This document shows, piece by piece, positions 15,371 through 23,975 of a stretch of 64,000 bases of DNA (positions are counted from its first letter, which is position 1; the number at the start of each line of letters is the position of its first letter). A program made the translations under genes and the position numbers. Where the stretch lies: the NCBI RefSeq assembly GCF_016859125.1, contig NZ_CP069338.1, forward strand, positions 11,101,501 to 11,165,500, given 5' to 3'. Below the pieces are notes generated by a model. That model had not been told where the DNA came from and did no database searches. It saw only the letters and a list, made by a program, of their open reading frames with translations. This stretch comes from Archangium violaceum (GTDB lineage: Bacteria > Myxococcota > Myxococcia > Myxococcales > Myxococcaceae).

Positions 15371-17043
15371 TCCAAAGTCCGTAGGAGAGGTTTTGAAGAG
15401 GCGGAGAGCAAGTCCAGACATTCACAGGCAAAGAGGGAGCATCCCTCCGGACGGCGCCTGAAAGAGGGGCGCCGTGGAAGGACAGGAGTGAAGGTACACA
15501 GGCCGAACAGCCAGGGGAGAAGAGGCGCGGGAAGGCCGGAGCGGGAGCAGCTGGCGGGCGCTCAGGCAAGTGTGGCCAGACTCTCGGGCAGCACGGCCAG
15601 ACCCAACAGGCCCTGGTAGAGCACCTCCATGGTGCGTGCGAAGCTTTGGGGCCGTTTGTCGCGAGTCGGCAGGTGCGTGCGCACCAGGGCCAGCAGGTTG
15701 TAGGCCAGCAAACGCAGCCAGCTGAGTACCAGGGGTGCATTGCCTCGCAGGCTGGGCGAGGCGCTGTCCTCCTCCAGCACCACGTCCGCTGTCCAGTTGG
15801 GCCCGTTCTCAATCCCCCAGTGCCGGCGTACCAACGTCAGCATCCGCTCCGGGGACAGTTGCCCTGTGGGAATGGAGGTGAGGAACAGCCGCGTCTCCAC
15901 CTTCGGCAGCTCGCCGTCTCTGGTTCGCGTCTGCCTCACCCATACCCATTGCTGGGCGCCGGGAAAGTCCTCCTCTGGCGGCTTGTCCACCACCCTCAAC
16001 TCCCTCTCCACCCACTCCCCGCTCGTCCGCTCGCGCGTGCGCACCTTCACTGGCGCCACCGCCAGCGCCACCCACGCCTTGTCATGTAGCCGGTGGAAGT
16101 TCTCCTTGAGCGCCATCAGGTAGTGCTTGCCCGCCTCCCTCACCACCCGCGCATTGGCCGCGCTCGTCATTCCCGCGTCCACTGTCACGTACTCGAAATG
16201 CCGCCCGAACTTCTCCACCACCCGTTTGAACAACTCCGGGAACGCCGTCGCCTCTCCCTGCTTGCCTTCCAGCAACTTCTGGTCGAGCACCGGCTGGGCC
16301 GCGCTGCTGGTGAGACTGGCGCGCAGCGCGTACGGGTACCAGTACTCCCGCCCCTGCTCATCCTTCGTCGTGTGGCTCGGCTCGCACGGCGGCTGCCCCG
16401 GCGTGCTCTCCCCTGCCTTCCCGTCAATGCTGACGACGCCCCGGGCGAAGAGCTCATGGCGTATCAGCCCCACTTCCAGGCCTCGGTGCACCATCTGGTG
16501 CACCTCCTGCTCCAACCCCTCTGGCTCCAACTTCCCCAGCAGCCTATCCAACGTCGTGTCGGACACCGGCCGCTTCAGCCCCTCGGGCGCCGTGCCTTCG
16601 CGCAGCATGTCCTCCCCCAGCGCCTCGGCATGCCTCAACACCCGCCGCCCCACCGCCAGCGCCTGCACCAGCAGCATCAACATCGCCGCCAGCGGGTGCC
16701 TCTGTCCCCGGCGGGCCCGGGGGTCCTTTACCTCCTTGAATGTCAGCCCCAGGCTCGCCATCATCCTCTGCACGCGGGAGGGGGTTTCCTGCTCGTCCTT
16801 CTTCCCCTTCCCGTTTCCCGCTTGGGGGGTGGAGGGCCCGCCAGTCCTCCCGCCCCGGTTTTTCTTCCCACTCATCCTTCTTCTCCCCGGACCTGTCCGG
16901 CCCGTCTCCGGCTCTGTGCTGGCGCTCCCCCTCGCGATCTGCCCGCGGCTGCTCGCCTCCGGTGGGCGCCTGTAGGCGGGACTATACTTCAGCCGTAGGC
17001 CCGGGTGGGATGACCTCTCCCGTGGGACTTTGAATCAAGCCTG
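15362..17043 (-). mobile_element. ISAs1-family insertion sequence (1,682 bp) without target duplication
   Basis: The left end reads CAGGATTGATCCAAAGTCCG, and the right end, read inward, CAGGCTTGATTCAAAGTCCC. GGAGAGGT lies further in on both sides. These are the terminal inverted repeats around an intact transposase gene. The flanks (CCTCAGCGGG on the left, GGACTTTCAG on the right) do not match, so the two sides were not originally adjacent. An adjacent deletion or recombination between copies is the likely cause. Confidence 0.88.
15562..16875 (-). CDS. ISAs1-family transposase
   Basis: The protein is 437 residues, intact. The N-terminus is basic and glycine-rich, followed by the family block DPRARRGQRHPLAAML. 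The DDE residues are visible as D151 (VVSIDGKAGE), D233 (YVTVDAGMTS) and E356 (RRHWGIENG). The C-terminal WTADVVLEEDSASP and NAPLVLSWLR helices are family-typical. It fills the IS at 15362-17043, and no other gene lies in it. Probably still active. Confidence 0.93.
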   Translation of the reverse strand: MSGKKNRGGRTGGPSTPQAGNGKGKKDEQETPSRVQRMMASLGLTFKEVKDPRARRGQRHPLAAMLMLLVQALAVGRRVLRHAEALGEDMLREGTAPEGLKRPVSDTTLDRLLGKLEPEGLEQEVHQMVHRGLEVGLIRHELFARGVVSIDGKAGESTPGQPPCEPSHTTKDEQGREYWYPYALRASLTSSAAQPVLDQKLLEGKQGEATAFPELFKRVVEKFGRHFEYVTVDAGMTSAANARVVREAGKHYLMALKENFHRLHDKAWVALAVAPVKVRTRERTSGEWVERELRVVDKPPEEDFPGAQQWVWVRQTRTRDGELPKVETRLFLTSIPTGQLSPERMLTLVRRHWGIENGPNWTADVVLEEDSASPSLRGNAPLVLSWLRLLAYNLLALVRTHLPTRDKRPQSFARTMEVLYQGLLGLAVLPESLATLA

Positions 17044-17268
17044 GGACTTTCAGCTCGGTTGCACTTTTGGTGTGGCCCTTCAGTCTGAGCACGCCTCCTG
17101 CATCGCGAGTCAGCCCGGGCCGGTAGGGTTGCCAGGTAGAAGCAGGAGAAGCGGTTTGAATCGATGCGCGCCATGGGGTAGTTCAGCCTCCGCGAGGGCC
17201 GGAGGCCGTACCCATTCACGTTCTCCATCCAGCGCCCTGCCGTTACGTTTCGAAGAGGGGGAGTCTCC
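17044..17268. other. Spacer with an antisense coherent peptide, no supported gene
   Basis: Between the ISAs1 end and the DUF6484 gene the minus strand reads NGYGLRPSRRLNYPMARIDS over about 17100-17230. It is a coherent-looking stretch without start or end that may be a gene remnant. I cannot name it. The plus strand has GAGGGGGAG at 17256-17264 as ribosome-binding site for the next gene. Confidence 0.3.
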
Positions 17269-17754
17269 ATGAGTCACCGGTTACCTGTGCATGTCACCTC
17301 CCCTGGGGTGGCATTGGAGCCTCTTTGGGAGAGCCGCTTGGGGCGCATCATCGGGACTGACGGCGAAGGCCGGCCCGTGGTGGACTTCGAGGGCAATCCG
17401 GTAGGCCCGCGCGTGGCACGCAAGGCCGTGCGGTTGGACGCGGAGGGACTTCAGGCTGCCGTCGAAGCGCAGCAATCGGTGGAGTTGCGGTTCGAGGATG
17501 GAGACCCGCGGCTTCCCATCATCATGGCCCTACTACCCGTCGTTCAGCGGCGCACCCCATCGGATGCAATTCCGCGTGCGCGGGTCGGGGCCGCCGAGTC
17601 GCCCACTCACGTCATCCAGGGCCGGGACGGACTCGTGCTGCGCTGCGGGGACGCTGCCGTCACCCTGCTGCGCAACGGGAAGGTCTCCCTGGAGGGGACG
17701 TCCGTCGAGACTTCGGCGGAGGGCACCGTGCGCATCAAGGGCATGGCGGTTTAA
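17269..17754 (+). CDS. DUF6484 protein, type VI secretion accessory
   Basis: The protein is 161 residues. Residues about 20-95 carry the DUF6484 pattern: LGRIIGTDGEGRPVVDFEGN, followed by R.A.....D....V...F.DGDP..PIIM. The C-terminal 45 residues (VIQGRDGLVLRCGDAAVTLL, then RNGKVSLEG) form a small beta-strand module. DUF6484 proteins are encoded next to VgrG/DUF2169 cargo genes and are thought to help load effectors on the spike. The start is preceded by GAGGGGGAG. It is the first gene of a cargo operon reaching about 22616. Confidence 0.85.
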   Translation: MSHRLPVHVTSPGVALEPLWESRLGRIIGTDGEGRPVVDFEGNPVGPRVARKAVRLDAEGLQAAVEAQQSVELRFEDGDPRLPIIMALLPVVQRRTPSDAIPRARVGAAESPTHVIQGRDGLVLRCGDAAVTLLRNGKVSLEGTSVETSAEGTVRIKGMAV

Positions 17755-17817
17755 GTCCACACGTCGGGTGCGCAGGGCGCCCAAGGGGGCCAGGCGGAAG
17801 CAGACGTCCAGCCCGCG

Positions 17818-18009
17818 GTGGGCCAACGTCCGGGCGACGAAGCGGCGGACATCCAGGTCATCCAAGGCAAGGAGAGCCTCGTCCTGCGGTGCGGAAGAGC
17901 CCGTCTGACGCTGCTGCGCAACGGGCGAATCCTGCTGGAGGGGGCTTACGTCGAGGCATGCGCGGAGGGCGTCGTCCGGCTCCAGGGCGGCTCCATCCGA
18001 ATCAATTAG
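17818..18009 (+). CDS. Partial copy of the DUF6484 C-terminal module
   Basis: The product is 63 residues from GTG 17818. VIQGKESLVLRCGRARLTLL plus RNGRILLEGAYVEACAEG parallels the last 45 residues of the preceding protein position by position. It is in the same reading frame, separated only by the TAA at 17752 and a readable linker. It is therefore either a duplicated module detached by a stop, or a small protein made independently. No good ribosome-binding site is seen. Confidence 0.5.
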   Translation: MGQRPGDEAADIQVIQGKESLVLRCGRARLTLLRNGRILLEGAYVEACAEGVVRLQGGSIRIN

Positions 18010-18020
18010 GGGGAAGGCAC

Positions 18021-19316
18021 ATGGTGTTGGAGGACGTGCTGGAAGAGCACCTGGACGAGGCAGCTTTCCGGTGGCTGCAATGGGAGCGAGCCCTGGAGGC
18101 TCCGGACTTCACCCTCTCCGACGTGGCGAGACAGGAGGAGCAGTTGGCGGCGCACCTGCATGGGCTGGTGCTGGGCGGCGCGGAGGCCGCCGACGCCTTG
18201 CTCTGGCCCGCATTGGACTCCGGAGAAGCACCGCGAATCACCGCCGCCGCCTATGTCCTGCTGGCCCAGGGGCACGTCGAGGCCCTCCTCAACTTCATGC
18301 AAGGTGACGCGCTCGAGGCGAGAGCGGCTGTCCGACGCGCGGTGGAGTTGAGTGCGGCCCCCAGCCTGGGTAAGCATCTGCTTCCACTGCTGAAGCGGGA
18401 TGACGTCGCCCTTCAGGCCCAGCTGCTGGAGGCGCTGGCCTTCCGGCAGGAAGCGCCTGCTGAAGTGCTTGCGGAGTCTTTCCTCCACGAGGAGCCGCAG
18501 GCGAGGATGGCGGCGCTACGCGCCAGCCCGCCCCTTCCCGAGGCCACCACGCGCCGGCTCCTCCCCCGACTCCTGGAGTCCGGGCACCCGGGGATTCGTG
18601 CCGCGGCCATGGAGGCCGGCCTGGCCTCGGGCGCGCGAGTGGCCTGGGAGGCCTGCCGTCAGGCGGTGCGCGCGTGCAATGCCCACTCACCCCAGGCCAT
18701 GGTGCTGCTCGCCCTTTTCGGCACCGACGCCGACACGGCCCTGCTGGTGGACATGTTGGGGACTCAGGAGATGCGCCCGCATGCCCTCTGGGCCCTGGGC
18801 TTCAGTGGGCGCCTCGGGGCCATGGAGGCCTGCCTCGCGCTGCTGGAGGACCCCCTGGCGGCACGGCTGGCGGGGGAAGCCTTCTCGGCCATGACGGGCC
18901 TCCAGTTGGAGGGCCTCTATGCCCTCCCTCCCGGGGAGCAACCCGAAGGGGCGCCGCTTCCGCCCGAGCAGCAGGAGGACCTGGATGCGGACCTGGTGCC
19001 CAAACCCGAGGATGACCTGCCCTGGCCGTGCATTGGTGCGGTGAGGTACTGGTGGAAGGAGGCCCGCCCTCGCTTCCATGCGGAGCGGCGCTACCTGAAC
19101 GGCCAGCCCCTTGAGGGGCCCGCACTGCTGGAGGCCCTCACGCACGGCCCCATGCGGCGCCGGCACGTGCTGGCACGCGAGTTGGACATTCGCAGCAAGG
19201 GCCGGTACCGCATTCCCACCCGGGCCTTCACCCACCGCCAATGGGCGGCGCTGGCCCAGGCCCGGGCGGGCTGCGCACACCTGAGCCTTCTGCCCCTGGA
19301 GCGCACGCTGCGCTGA
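18021..19316 (+). CDS. TIGR02270-like HEAT-repeat protein of type VI cargo clusters
   Basis: The protein is 431 residues with GGGGGAAGG before ATG 18021. The sequence is a run of alpha-helical, alanine/leucine-rich repeats (EARAAVRRAVELSAAPSLGK, HPGIRAAAMEAGLASGARVA), as in HEAT-like TIGR02270 proteins that travel with DUF2169 and DUF4150 genes. The conserved C-terminal part has GAVRYWWKEARPRF and RRRHVLARELDIRSKG. It probably acts as a cytoplasmic scaffold or effector adaptor. Intact. Confidence 0.82.
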   Translation: MVLEDVLEEHLDEAAFRWLQWERALEAPDFTLSDVARQEEQLAAHLHGLVLGGAEAADALLWPALDSGEAPRITAAAYVLLAQGHVEALLNFMQGDALEARAAVRRAVELSAAPSLGKHLLPLLKRDDVALQAQLLEALAFRQEAPAEVLAESFLHEEPQARMAALRASPPLPEATTRRLLPRLLESGHPGIRAAAMEAGLASGARVAWEACRQAVRACNAHSPQAMVLLALFGTDADTALLVDMLGTQEMRPHALWALGFSGRLGAMEACLALLEDPLAARLAGEAFSAMTGLQLEGLYALPPGEQPEGAPLPPEQQEDLDADLVPKPEDDLPWPCIGAVRYWWKEARPRFHAERRYLNGQPLEGPALLEALTHGPMRRRHVLARELDIRSKGRYRIPTRAFTHRQWAALAQARAGCAHLSLLPLERTLR

Positions 19317-19330
19317 CGCGAGGAGATGCC

Positions 19331-20455
19331 ATGCAACTCAGCGAGAACACCACGGGCATGTCCGCGGGCCTCACCGTGGCGACGGACGCCCAGGCCCGAG
19401 AGCACTGCGTCGTCGCCGTCAAAGGCACCTTCCGCATGGACGGCCGCGGCGAGCCCCAACTGGCGGACGTGCAACGTCCGGTGGCCTACACGGACGAGCA
19501 CCACGGGGCCCCCGAAATGACGAGCCTCCTCCGGGAGAATGACTTCGCATTGACGAAGCCCCTGGTGGACCTCCTCGTGCAGGGCCACGCCGTCGCACCC
19601 CACGGGCGCGCGACGGAGGCGATGCTGGTGCGCGTGGAGATGCCGGGCCGGCAGAAGGACCTCCGCGTCACGGGGGACCGCTACTGGGACAAGGGGCTGA
19701 TGGGCATGAAGGCCACGCCTCCCAAGCCCTTCGTCCGCATGCCCCTGCGCTACGAGTTCGCCTTCGGTGGAGTGGACACCTCCCACCCCGAGCCGAAGCA
19801 CCACGGCGCGGAGCTGCGCAACCCAGTGGGCAGAGGCTTCCGGCAGAACCCGCGCGCCGCGGATGCGGTGGGGACACCGTTGCCCAACCTGGAGCACCCC
19901 CGGCACTTCCTGGACAGGTGGGATGGGAAGACGGTGCCGGTGGGATTGGGCCCGGTGGGCCGTGGCTGGCAGCCTCGCCTCGCCCACGCCGGCACCTACG
20001 ACGAGCGCTGGCTCGCGGAGGACTACCCCTTCCTTCCTCGGGACTTCAACCCGCGCTACTTCCAGTGCGCGCCCGAGGACCAGCAACTGCCGGCCCTGCG
20101 CGGCGGCGAGGTGTTCCGGTGCCTGGGCCTCACCGAGTCCGGCCCCTGGACGGTGACGCTGCCGCGCCTCCAGGTGCCGGTGGCCTTTCGCTTCCGCGAG
20201 TCCGACGTCAGCGCCGAGGCACGCATGGACACGGTGCTGCTCGACGCGGACGCGCGCGAGGTGGTGGTGACGTGGCGGGCCACCGTGCCGCTGGGCAAGA
20301 AGCTCTCCCACCTTCGCGAGGTGCAGGTGGGCCTGCCCCGCCCGAGCGCGAAGGAAGGGCCGGTGCGGTACCTGCGCGGCAAGCCCTACTTCCGGGGGCT
20401 GGGCGCACTCGTTTCCTGGAGGCGTCGCGCGCCGCGAGCGGGAGGACAGCCATGA
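19331..20455 (+). CDS. DUF2169 type VI secretion adaptor
   Basis: The protein is 374 residues, ATG 19331 after AGGAG. Landmarks of DUF2169 are KGTFRMDG, a GDRYWDKG block, the PLRYEFAFGG segment, NPVGRGF, HPRHFLD..D, and the C-terminal PR....F.F. DUF2169 proteins act as chaperone/adaptors for loading DUF4150-type effectors onto the VgrG spike in the cytoplasm. It overlaps the next gene by 4 bases. Full length. Confidence 0.88.
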   Translation: MQLSENTTGMSAGLTVATDAQAREHCVVAVKGTFRMDGRGEPQLADVQRPVAYTDEHHGAPEMTSLLRENDFALTKPLVDLLVQGHAVAPHGRATEAMLVRVEMPGRQKDLRVTGDRYWDKGLMGMKATPPKPFVRMPLRYEFAFGGVDTSHPEPKHHGAELRNPVGRGFRQNPRAADAVGTPLPNLEHPRHFLDRWDGKTVPVGLGPVGRGWQPRLAHAGTYDERWLAEDYPFLPRDFNPRYFQCAPEDQQLPALRGGEVFRCLGLTESGPWTVTLPRLQVPVAFRFRESDVSAEARMDTVLLDADAREVVVTWRATVPLGKKLSHLREVQVGLPRPSAKEGPVRYLRGKPYFRGLGALVSWRRRAPRAGGQP

Positions 20456-21516
20456 GCGCCACGCCTCTGTACGTCGCCGCCGCGGGCATGGCCTGCCCAC
20501 TGGGCCTGAGCGCCGAGTCGGCCGGTGCCGCCCTGCGTGCGCGGATGAATCGCTTCAAGCGGAGCCGCTACCACGACGACGACGGGGCTCCCATGGTCCT
20601 CTCGGAGTTGTCGATGCTCGAATCCGAGTTGGGGCGTGAGGAGCGCGTCTTGGGACTGCTGGGCATGGCGGTGGCAGGCGCTGTGCGGGGCCTGGAGGAA
20701 GCCGAGCTTGCCCACCTGCCCCTATTGGTGGGCACGTCAACCCCGGAGCGCCCGGGCGGTGTCCCGGAGGTGCTTCCCCGGGCATTCGAGCACCTTGGGC
20801 AGGTCCACGGGCTTCGGCTGGAAGGCACCTTGTCTCGAAGTCTGGCCCTGGGGAATACGGCGGGACTCCGGGCCTTGGCCGAAGCCCGGCTCCTGCTGGC
20901 CCGTCACCCGCAGCTTCCCGGCTGCCTGGTAGCCGCGGTGGACAGCTTCATCAACGCCTCGAGTCTCAATGGACTGCTGCGGCAGGGGCGGCTGCTGCGC
21001 CCGGACAACTCGGACGGAGTCATTCCTGGAGAGGCCGCCGCGTGCCTCCTGGTGACGCCCAGGCCGCGTCGTGACGACGCATGCCTCTTGCGGCTGGCGG
21101 GCCTCGGCTTCGGCCAGGAACGGGCCACCCTCCAGTCGGACGAGCCGCTGCGAGGGCTGGGGCTGGCGCAGGCGTACCGAGAAGCCCTGGCCGAAGGCGG
21201 TATCGACGTGGCCGAGGTGGACTTCCGTGCCGCTGACGCCTCCGGCGAGGGCTATGGCTTCAAGGAGCTCTCCCTGGCCCTCTCTCGGCTGCTGCACAAG
21301 CGCAGGGAGTCCACGCCGCTGTGGCTCCCGGCGGAGTCCCTGGGGGAGACAGGGGCGGCCTCGGGCCTGGTGGCCCTGGCGTGGGCCTCGGTGGCCATGC
21401 GCCACGGGTATGCGCCCGGCCCCCGGGCCCTCATCTCCACGTCCGACTCGGCCGGGGGGAGAGCAGCGGTACTCTTGCGCGGTCCTGACACGTACACTCC
21501 ACGAGGGATGCCCTGA
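20452..21516 (+). CDS. Beta-ketoacyl-synthase-fold protein of the type VI cargo operon
   Basis: The protein is 354 residues and starts ATG in overlap with the DUF2169 stop. It has thiolase-fold features (LYVAAAGMACPLGLSAESAG, VAAVDSFINASSLNGLLRQG, DGVIPGEAAACLLV). The catalytic cysteine region is not canonical (LALGNTAGLRALAEA), so it is unlikely to be an active condensing enzyme. Such KS-like proteins recur in DUF2169/DUF4150 operons, where their role is unknown. The stop TGA shares its A with the next ATG. Confidence 0.75.
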   Translation: MSATPLYVAAAGMACPLGLSAESAGAALRARMNRFKRSRYHDDDGAPMVLSELSMLESELGREERVLGLLGMAVAGAVRGLEEAELAHLPLLVGTSTPERPGGVPEVLPRAFEHLGQVHGLRLEGTLSRSLALGNTAGLRALAEARLLLARHPQLPGCLVAAVDSFINASSLNGLLRQGRLLRPDNSDGVIPGEAAACLLVTPRPRRDDACLLRLAGLGFGQERATLQSDEPLRGLGLAQAYREALAEGGIDVAEVDFRAADASGEGYGFKELSLALSRLLHKRRESTPLWLPAESLGETGAASGLVALAWASVAMRHGYAPGPRALISTSDSAGGRAAVLLRGPDTYTPRGMP

Positions 21517-22616
21517 TGAAGGTCTATGCCAATGGCAATGAGGTGGCCTGCGCCGACGGGGACGGGAAGGTGGTGGCGGCCTTCCCGGACGTGTGCATGA
21601 GCCCTCCCCCACCACCAGCGGGGCCGGTACCGGTGCCCTACCCGAACACCTCCTTCTCCCGGGACATGAAGCAGGGCAGCAAGCGCGTCACCATCAACGG
21701 CAAGCCCGTCATGTTGAGGGACCAGTCGTATTACGCGACGTCTCCTCTGGGGAACGAGGCCGCTACCCGCAACTTCGGAGCGGGCATCATCTCCCATCAG
21801 ATTACGGGGAAGACGCACTTCATCTCCTGGTCGATGGATGTCCATGTCGAGGGCCTGAATGTCCCGAGGCATATCGACCTTACGACTTCCAACCACGGCA
21901 GCAACGCGAACAACGCCGTCCCCACCCCCAACCTCGCGAAGAGCGCCACGAGCAGTCCAGGCCAGGTCACCTTCAATGCCTGCCCGTGTTGCAACGGCGC
22001 CCTACACGAGAATCAGAGGGACCCGGACACGGGGCAACCCTTCGAGACCATTCCAGAGATGGAGTTCTACGGGCGTATCGCGCAATACCGGATGGACCGG
22101 CGCGCGGAGATGCAGGGCATTCTCCAGAAGGTTGCGGAGGGCAAGATGCCGATGCCTTCCTGGGCGAACAATTTCGACAAGAAATTGGGCATCCCCGTCA
22201 AGGACAACATCATCCGTATGGGGGACGAGTGCGAGCGCGACTTCAAAAAGCTCCAGGAACTCCGACAGAAGCACCCCAACTGCCCTAACGTGCACGAGCC
22301 TCGGGATCAGGGATGCGGTGTCCATTTCAAAGTCCTGGAGCCCGGATTGGCGGGCGAAGTCAAGAGCGGCGGCGCTTGGAGAGCGGCACGCCAGAAATCA
22401 ATCAAAGAATGGCGGAAGAAGGGGTACTCGATCGACGACGAGGACCAAGTCAATCATATGACCCCAGCCGATGCCGGTGGGTGCCCGTACTCACTGTCGA
22501 ACCTTGTGCCCGACTCGGTTCTCAGCGGAGACTGTCGGGAAATCGAGAACATTCAGACCCGCATTCAGAACATGAACCCTCCCAAGCGTGCAGATCGCAA
22601 AATTCTGTTCCAATGA
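21516..22616 (+). CDS. DUF4150 (PAAR-like) effector with C-terminal nuclease-like toxin domain
   Basis: The protein is 366 residues. Residues 1-125 are DUF4150: CMSPPPPPAGPVPVPYPNTS and a KPVMLRDQSYYATSPLGNEA block, the PAAR-like tip that caps VgrG and delivers the attached domain. The middle has CPCCNGALH (156-164) and many charged helices. The C-terminus carries NHMTPADAGGCP from residue 313, then NLVPDSVLSGDC, resembling the His-containing core of HNH/GHH-type nuclease toxins. That reading is inference. It is followed 4 bp later by the candidate immunity gene. Confidence 0.8.
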   Translation: MKVYANGNEVACADGDGKVVAAFPDVCMSPPPPPAGPVPVPYPNTSFSRDMKQGSKRVTINGKPVMLRDQSYYATSPLGNEAATRNFGAGIISHQITGKTHFISWSMDVHVEGLNVPRHIDLTTSNHGSNANNAVPTPNLAKSATSSPGQVTFNACPCCNGALHENQRDPDTGQPFETIPEMEFYGRIAQYRMDRRAEMQGILQKVAEGKMPMPSWANNFDKKLGIPVKDNIIRMGDECERDFKKLQELRQKHPNCPNVHEPRDQGCGVHFKVLEPGLAGEVKSGGAWRAARQKSIKEWRKKGYSIDDEDQVNHMTPADAGGCPYSLSNLVPDSVLSGDCREIENIQTRIQNMNPPKRADRKILFQ

Positions 22617-22620
22617 CCTC

Positions 22621-23520
22621 ATGCGGCCAGCATATTTTGACAACAGCCTAATTGAACTAGGGGACGGCATGCATTTCACTGCCCCTCCTCCCCCCGACGT
22701 GGCAGACCTGCGCCACCTCGCCAGCCGTAACCCATGGCAAGTCATTCCTTGCGTCCTAGCCAATCTCCAGCAAGGAAGATTCGATGTTTCCCGGAGACTT
22801 GTACGGTTGATGCATGAGACTCGGGACGCAGATGTCTGGAACGCCTGCGCTACGCTGCTATCCTACGCCGCGCCCTACTCCGCCCTTCGTGAGTTGGAGG
22901 AAGCGTCTAAGACGCTTCTTGAGCCGAAGCGCAGCCCATATACCCGTCGCTATTTCTGCGAAATCCTTTCATCCTCGGCCGGCGTCTGGGGCGTGCCACA
23001 CCTGATACGCCACTATCAGGAACTCAAGGACCGGAAGGTCGAGGCCGAAGTTGAATATTACATCTCGCAGGTGCTCGAGGCAGAGCCCGGGCCCATCGCG
23101 AACGGCCCCCGAGTATTGTGGGAATCAAACGGGCTGCCCCCGCCCTTCGAAGAGTCCACGCCGGTCTATCTAAAGGAGGAGTACCTCGCACTCCTCGAGA
23201 GTACGTTCCAGCGCATTGTCTCCAGCCAGACGATCCACGAGGGAGAGGCAATCATCGAAGGAGGGCGACTGAACATCCGAGACATCGCTCAACGCCTGTT
23301 GACGCGGGTGCAAACCGGCGAGCGACTGGACCGAATCGCAATGGGAAGGATGCTTCTAGAGGCGACCACTGGACTAAATTGCCGTGCGTTCTTCGACGAT
23401 TCCGGCCGGCTGAAAAACCTCAGTGCTGCGGCTATCGTCGAGGAGTTTTTAGAACGGGGAGATGCCGACAAGTATCAGCCCGGTGTCCGCTACTTCTTTG
23501 GCCATCGAATCCCAGATTGA
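22621..23520 (+). CDS. Candidate immunity protein for the DUF4150 effector
   Basis: The protein is 299 residues, ATG 22621 four bases after the effector stop. No signal peptide, so cytoplasmic. The N-terminal half is helical with HEAT-like spacing (DADVWNACATLLSYAAPYSA). It ends PGVRYFFGHRIPD. GC content is visibly lower than in the upstream genes, as is common for toxin-immunity pairs that spread by transfer. Assignment is by position only; no immunity family could be named with confidence. Confidence 0.55.
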   Translation: MRPAYFDNSLIELGDGMHFTAPPPPDVADLRHLASRNPWQVIPCVLANLQQGRFDVSRRLVRLMHETRDADVWNACATLLSYAAPYSALRELEEASKTLLEPKRSPYTRRYFCEILSSSAGVWGVPHLIRHYQELKDRKVEAEVEYYISQVLEAEPGPIANGPRVLWESNGLPPPFEESTPVYLKEEYLALLESTFQRIVSSQTIHEGEAIIEGGRLNIRDIAQRLLTRVQTGERLDRIAMGRMLLEATTGLNCRAFFDDSGRLKNLSAAAIVEEFLERGDADKYQPGVRYFFGHRIPD

Positions 23521-23529
23521 ATGCGTCCG

Positions 23530-23975
23530 GCCGCAAGCGCCGCACGGTGGGGCTGCCCGAGACGCGCCGGCGCGAGTGGCTCCTCGACATCGACTTCCGG
23601 AAGCGCGAAACCTTCGCGTACGCGTGCGAGGCCTACAGTCGCATCCTCGAGGCTTGCCGCAGCCCCCGAGAGCGCGTGGCCCTCGCCGATGAGTATGCGG
23701 CCTGCGCGGCGCTGTCCGACGAGCGCGTATCGGTGGCCGAGGTGGTAGAGCTCGTCCGAGAGGCCGCGGCGGCGAGGAATGGGTGGAAGCGCATTCTCGC
23801 GCGGTATGCCCCAGCCTTTCGGGCCGCGACTGGAAGCGTCCATGCGCCGCTGCATCATAGAGGAGAGGCGGCGAGCCTTCGTTGCCATGCGACGCAAGTC
23901 GGAGGAGACTGTGCCTTCCCGCCTGTCGTGTCAGGACACGCTTTTCATGGCCCGGTGCGACTTCGAGGTACAGAA
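23530..23975 (+). pseudogene. Fragment of an unknown gene between the two immunity-like genes
   Basis: One frame reads coherently (GLPETRRREWLLDIDFRKRE, CEAYSRILEACRSPRERVAL, VAEVVELVREAAAARNGWKR). It appears to continue in another frame near 23800 with EASMRRCIIEERRRAFVAMR. There is no convincing start codon. It looks like a decayed, perhaps displaced, helical protein gene. No function is proposed. Confidence 0.35.
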
